From Leuctra nigra (lineage: Eukaryota > Arthropoda > Insecta > Plecoptera > Leuctridae), in the NCBI GenBank assembly GCA_934045905.1, contig OW203767.1, positions 15,503,073 through 15,567,072 of the forward strand: a DNA stretch of 64,000 bases, given 5' to 3'. Below, piece after piece: positions 59,353 to 64,000 of the stretch. The translations under genes and the position numbers were made by a program. Position 1 is the stretch's first letter; every line of letters begins with the position of its first letter. The notes below the pieces were generated by a model. That model was not told the DNA's origin. It saw nothing but the letters and a program-made list of their open reading frames with translations, and ran no database searches.

Positions 59353-59505
59353 ATGACTCTCCACGCTCTCCAGCAGGTGACTTCGGAGCTATATACACGA
59401 CAAACCATCCATCACATGATTGTGAAAGACTATGAGTTGCGGGCTTTCCACGGAGAACTGGCTGACATTATAGACGCCACTCCACCATTCATTGATTGCG
59501 GTTAG
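59353..59505 (+). CDS. Possible 3' terminal exon or short ORF, unidentified
   Basis: 50 codons beginning MTLHALQQVTSELYTRQ and ending DATPPFIDCG before TAG. The stretch is GC-richer than its surroundings, has balanced coding-like composition, and is followed by AATAAA at 59,575-59,580, 70 bases past the stop. Upstream in the same frame a TAG at 59,332 overlaps a possible acceptor (AAGGTAG|TTTCG), so it may be the last exon of a plus-strand gene, or a processed fragment. I do not recognise the family and found no partner exon. Confidence 0.4.
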   Translation: MTLHALQQVTSELYTRQTIHHMIVKDYELRAFHGELADIIDATPPFIDCG

Positions 59506-61078
59506 AGAATTTAGATTTAGCTCTTTAGATTAATTGTTTTATTGATTGTTCCTATCATGTAATGCCATACGCTAAATAAACCTACATAATTATGTAGATG
59601 GTGCAGAGTAGATTACGTTTTTTGAAAACGTTGAGATAAAAGCCCGCGAAGAAAACTACTTACGTTTTAAAGACCTGCGACTAGAATATTGTGACTGCAG
59701 CAATTCTTCTGTCAAAAACATTCCATTTTTCGAACTCGGATGAAGCGTAAGTGGACGGACTTGAGGAGGCGACTGCGTGAGGGAAATGGAGTGCTGGAGT
59801 CTGGGGAACACGGCAAGTAGGTGAACGTTCTGGCTAATTGTAGAGGCTATGAGGTATACAATTGAGCAAGGATACACTGGACTGTCATGGCTCTGTGTAC
59901 AGAGGCAACTTTCCAATGTCAGTAAATCATTCCGTAGTTTAGTTTAACACAGAAACTATCGAAATTGTATATCCGAACGCTTTGGTTCAAAGTAAATGAA
60001 AGAAATATATCTATTCACGGATACCTTTAGTAAAATACGGGACTTCAAAATGTTCGTTTGATCACAGAGATGCGTGGCTCGATCATTGTTTGATCTAATA
60101 AATTTAAGGATACCAGGAGGTAAGGTAAACGGGGAAACAATAACTTATTCTGAAAAGAGGATGGTGAACCACGAAAGACCAGATTCTGCATAAAATTGAT
60201 CCAAATCTTTATAAGCAAAAAAAGTTTGAGATTATACATTTTTACGATCTTCCACTTGGAGGCTGAAATTTTTTCTATAAGTGGAAAAAGGGGCATCCTC
60301 TTACATCCCGATAAGTTAGTCTTTTTAATTTATGAGAATAAACAAAAAGTTCAAAACTGAACTCTTGTGGATACAGTACAAGCCTGAACAAGTAGATTGA
60401 AACATGATTGAACCTATTCTGCAATTCCAGCTGATATTTGAAAGGAAGAGGCAACGTAGAAAGTTGTGTATTATCCTGTCAGTCGAGTGCGACATTCAAG
60501 AGGGCTAAAATGTTGATAGGAAGTTGAACAAGAGCCAAACGGTGGAGCTTATATATCAACATAGTATCAACATACATCAACATATATTAATCAGTTATTA
60601 CTGGCAACAAGACGTTAATAAAATAAACGACGTTAAGTTATAGCCGACAACGTTTCAACAAGAAATATATTAGAGGGACTAAATGTGGAGTATAATTCGT
60701 TGAACGAATGTAAAAACATGATATCAAAGAAGATGGGTAAACGCTAATAACGAGGAGATCTTTGATGAGCTAACTAGCACCTAATATATAGAAACATTTT
60801 CTTTATCGGTATTCCATTAGAATCACCTGGATTGTGATTGCATAGTTTATTTAAAATACGACGGAAAAGTGGAGACAATAATAATTCAATAATAAAACAA
60901 TAATTCTAGTTCTTTATGTGCCCAAATAACTACATCTAACTTTGTTGACGCGTGTATGTATGCTTATGAGATGATTGAGAAAGAACGGATGAAAGGTCAG
61001 GGAAAAGAGGGGGCCGTGGCCTATAAGGAAACTGTTCGACTGAGGCGGGAATTGAACCAGAACATCCTCAATTTATAG

Positions 61079-61230
61079 GTACACCCGCGGTCAGAATAAT
61101 TGATTGTAAACTGCTAAGTTGGAGCTCGAATTACCGTCAATATTTGTTGAATGGAGAAATAATTATCAGATGAGGTGGTTGAATGGTTCTTCGAATTTTG
61201 CAAGCAATTTCTGTGACCGCGGGTGTGTAC
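61079..61230. mobile_element. 152-bp inverted-repeat element
   Basis: GTACACCCGCGGTCAGAA at the left and TTCTGTGACCGCGGGTGTGTAC at the right are inverted ends with a two-base indel. Non-coding MITE-like element. Confidence 0.7.
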
Positions 61231-61871
61231 ATCATCACCGAGTCAACTTCTACGATGGTCAGAATTACTTCAAATGAGAACAAATTGTTAAAAAAAAATA
61301 CTTTAAGGATTCGGAGCACAATAGATATAGGTATATATTTTTCTAATCAACGCACTGACTAATTCTTGTTTCATCAGCCCATTAAATGTATAGCAACCAA
61401 CCATCATATAACTTGCACCCCTCTTCGATAGATTGTAAACATAACAAATGGGGTTCGAACACGATAGCTTCACTTATTTATTTAAACACGGTGAAGGGTC
61501 GCAAATCAATGAATCAGCCGATGACTTTTTCATAAATACGGGAAAAAAATCATGAAAAATCCAACAAACTATTCTCATCGTTATTGTAATTTTGCTTAGA
61601 ACTTGACTAGGTATTATTGCATAAATGGTCTAAGAAGGTATTGTTAATGTTACACTACACTACACGAAGTGATGTACGAGGCGAGCTGTCCAAATGCCAC
61701 GGCAAATTGATTGTGTAACCCTGCCGTCGCCGTGGGACAGTCTCTGTACTGATGCTGGGGTCATAGGTCACTCTCTGGTCTGGTCACACGGTATTTACCG
61801 AGGTATTTACTCCAGGTCCAGATACGTGTGAACGTGGCAGGACGTGTCTACGAGGAATCAGGGTAGGTATA

Positions 61872-61945
61872 CACTCAACAAATGATAGCGTAAAAAATTT
61901 GATGGCACCATCCTATGAAGTCTATGCTAACTCGTCATGCCTAGT
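61872..61945 (+). mobile_element. Truncated family A MITE, left end only
   Basis: After TA, the sequence CACTCAACAAATGATAG and then TTTGATGGCACCATCCTATG with AAGTCTATGCTAACTCGTC aligns with the left third of the copies at 2,167 and 54,127. The right end is missing. Confidence 0.6.
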
Positions 61946-62439
61946 TTATCGGTTCAATGTTTCATTCAATTTCTCTCAAAGATTATAAACGCGAAATTGA
62001 AGCAAAAGTACTTACATTTAGAACCGGCACTATTTTTCCTTCAATTAATGATAGTCACTCATGGTCGTCAAGAAAGATCTGAAAGTTCAATGGGGGGTGT
62101 CTGTTCAATTATTCAATTGGTAAATTTTAACTCAATTAAATGAACGCATTTTGGTTCGTTTTGGAAATGCCTGGATTCAAGTTTAAAACGAAAAGCTGAC
62201 AAATAGGTTTTTTCTTCCGATGAGCAATATTTTTCAAATTTTTTAGAATCACAGAAAGTATAGTCCAAAATTAACGTATTTTACTCGCCCCCCCCCCCCC
62301 CCCCCTCAACCCTCTTGACGCACATGACAAAAGTCAGCGAAAATACGAATATTTGTCTCAATTTGACTCTTTTGGACACTTTCTATGTTTTTTCCGTTTT
62401 TTTCCAGACGCCACATGCCAAATTGTTTTTCCGATCGAG

Positions 62440-62760
62440 CTTATATTTTACTAATCATTCTAACTTAGTTTGGGATTGTTTTTGAGACTACCCTCTGATT
62501 GGTTCAAATTTTAAAACAAATATCTTCAGAATGGTTTAGTCAATTAATTTGAAACTTTGCAATATAATTCAGGTCACATTTTATTAACTTGTACACAGTT
62601 TCAGCCAAAATCCAACTATTGGGTAAAATTTTTAAAAAAATATCTCCCGATTGGTCGAAAATCAAAATGTTCCGATGAAGTTCAAATTTTGCATAGACAT
62701 TAAGACCACCATTTTCTCTTATGTTACAAGTTTTTAGCTCAATCAGTAGAAAATATATGT
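62440..62760. repeat. Dispersed repeat fragment related to 43,560-43,790
   Basis: Holds two tandem versions of the sentence TCTGATTGGT..AA...AATTTTAAA and TTGGTCGAAAATCAAAATGT, GATGAAGTTCAAATTTTGC, as at 43,560-43,790 and, more remotely, 130-560 and 12,640-12,870. Confidence 0.5.
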
Positions 62761-62917
62761 ACTTTTTGGCATCTTTAACTGTTTTGATATAGAATGTCAG
62801 AAGAGATTATATCGAAAAGGGATTTCCAGTGTAGCTAAGATCCGATTTTCTTTACTAGTGGAGTAAAGATGTCTAAAATTAGTGCATTTGTGATACCTTT
62901 CGTGAAAATTGGTACCC

Positions 62918-64000
62918 TTACTAAATCGAGTATGAGGAATCCAAAAATCAATGGCACCAACCTGAGAAATTAATACTTTCTGCGTAATTAGCATAATTAG
63001 CATAATTAATAAACATAGATAAAATAATATAAAATTTTATAATATGGTCTTTATGTGTATCCATCAAAAGCTCGTCATGTCAACAATCCATATAAATCAT
63101 AAAAATTTCAATTTTTTCATTCACATAATAATTAATCGTATAATTAGTTATTTTTTAAAAATCGTTATTCAGCAAAAAGCTTAAAATGACCCTCTCCGAT
63201 TTTGAAAAAACTTGGTAGGATTGGTCACAAGCCCAAAGAAAACCATACGTATTTTTTGGTTTGTCCATTTATTGAGTACTTTTGGATTTCCAGGCCCTCA
63301 AAAATCGAAAAATCGAATTTTTATCAAAATTTTGTGTTTAGTTCCTAATTAGCATAATTAATAAAATTAATTATGCTAATTAGTTATAGATAGATAATTA
63401 ATTATAATTAATTATGCTAATTAGGAACTTAACACAAAATTTTGATCAAAATTCGATTTTTCGATTTTTGAGGGCCTGGAAATCCAAAAGTACTCAATAA
63501 ATGGACAAACCAAAAAACACGTATGTTTTAATTTGGGATTGTGACCAATCAATTAATAATTAATTATGCTAATTAGGAACTAAACACAAAATTTTCATCA
63601 AATTCGATTTTTCGATTTTTGAGGGCCTGGAAATCCAAAAGAACTCAATAAATGGACAAACCAAAAAATACGTATGTTTTACTTTGGGCTTGTGACCAAT
63701 CCTACCAAGTTTTATCAAAATCTGAGGGGGTCATTTAAGCTTTTGGTTGAATGGCGATTTTTATAAAATAATTAATTATGCGGTTAATTATTATGTGAAT
63801 GAAAAAAATTAATTTTTTATGATTTATATGGATTGTAGACATGACGAGCTTTCGATGGATACCCATAAAGACCATATTATAAAATTATATATTATTTTAT
63901 CCATGTTTATTAATTATGCTACTTATGCTAATTACGCAGAGAGTATTAAATTCTCAGGTTGGTGCCATTGATTTTTGGATTCCTCATACTCGAATTAGTA
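62918..64000. mobile_element. Foldback element over 1 kb, right end cut by the window
   Basis: The left arm starts at or before TACTAAATCGAGTATGAGG (62,918) and the window's last bases are the matching complement CATACTCGAATTAGTA. Complementary landmarks include CAATGGCACCAACCTGAGAA against TTCTCAGGTTGGTGCCATTG, and TCCAGGCCCTCAAAAATCG against its complement. Runs of TAATTAGCATAATTAA occupy the centre (63,345-63,425). The right side carries a second, shorter copy of the inner arm (63,540-63,680), so the structure is asymmetric. No ORF. Confidence 0.88.

Larger units (their letters stand above)
58414..62917. other. Upstream region of the FGFRL1-like gene
   Basis: Contains the hAT-type MITE at 58,799, the short ORF at 59,353, the inverted-repeat element at 61,079, a truncated family A copy at 61,872, a dispersed repeat at 62,440, and a poly-C tract near 62,289-62,305. 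The 5' UTR exon or exons of the FGFRL1-like gene should be here. A candidate minus-strand donor (CGTAAGTAG) lies near 59,655-59,665. Confidence 0.45.

Noticed and set aside
59656..59916. 86-codon minus-strand frame upstream of the FGFRL1-like gene
   Set aside because: No domain or family match. Part of it may be a 5' UTR exon ending at a GTAAGT donor, but coding function is not supported.

Overview
The window looks like a nuclear genome segment from an arthropod, most likely an insect. Genes are split by spliceosomal introns, intergenic DNA is AT-rich, non-autonomous DNA transposons are abundant, and the encoded proteins are metazoan (APC/C subunit 13, ZFAND1, GPN3, mitochondrial peroxiredoxin, an FGFRL1-like Ig receptor). 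A hemipteran is my guess, from the many short TAGGTACC/CCTA-type repeats and the style of the genes; the sequence alone does not settle it.

Layout. Bases 1-27,250 hold no gene I can support. They are a graveyard of miniature transposons (TA-flanked Tc1/mariner-type MITEs, a TTA-flanked Harbinger-type MITE, a 1.9-kb hAT-type element filled with a tandem array, a 685-bp foldback), microsatellites and homopolymer C/G tracts. Bases 27,251-31,081 carry a seven-exon mitochondrial 2-Cys peroxiredoxin gene (minus strand). It is head to head with a four-exon GPN-loop GTPase 3 gene (31,082-33,646, plus strand), 288 bp between the two start codons. GPN3 converges on a four-exon gene for a secreted Gly-rich protein of unknown function (39,408-34,285, minus). 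Next is a seven-exon gene for a mitochondrial ornithine-carbamoyltransferase-fold protein (47,541-44,065, minus) in which nearly every catalytic motif is gone. Then come ANAPC13 and ZFAND1 (49,772-50,963, plus). These are joined by an intron whose donor lies one base after the ANAPC13 stop codon and whose acceptor lies one base before the ZFAND1 start codon, so the spliced mRNA is predicted to be bicistronic. Finally there is an eight-coding-exon gene for a type I membrane protein with three Ig domains resembling FGFRL1 (58,404-51,872, minus). A short plus-strand ORF at 59,353-59,505 with its own polyadenylation signal may be a terminal exon of another gene. The right end of the window falls inside a foldback element of more than 1 kb.

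The genes do not form one pathway. They are mostly housekeeping (RNA polymerase assembly, APC/C, stress/ubiquitin handling, mitochondrial peroxide removal) plus two secreted or membrane proteins and one probable pseudoenzyme. Introns have been heavily colonised by MITEs. The three observations most worth following up are the degenerate OTC-like protein with intact exon structure, the ANAPC13-ZFAND1 bicistronic transcript, and the duplicated cysteine-rich Ig domains of the FGFRL1-like receptor. Exon coordinates come from reading splice signals, frame and family similarity by eye.
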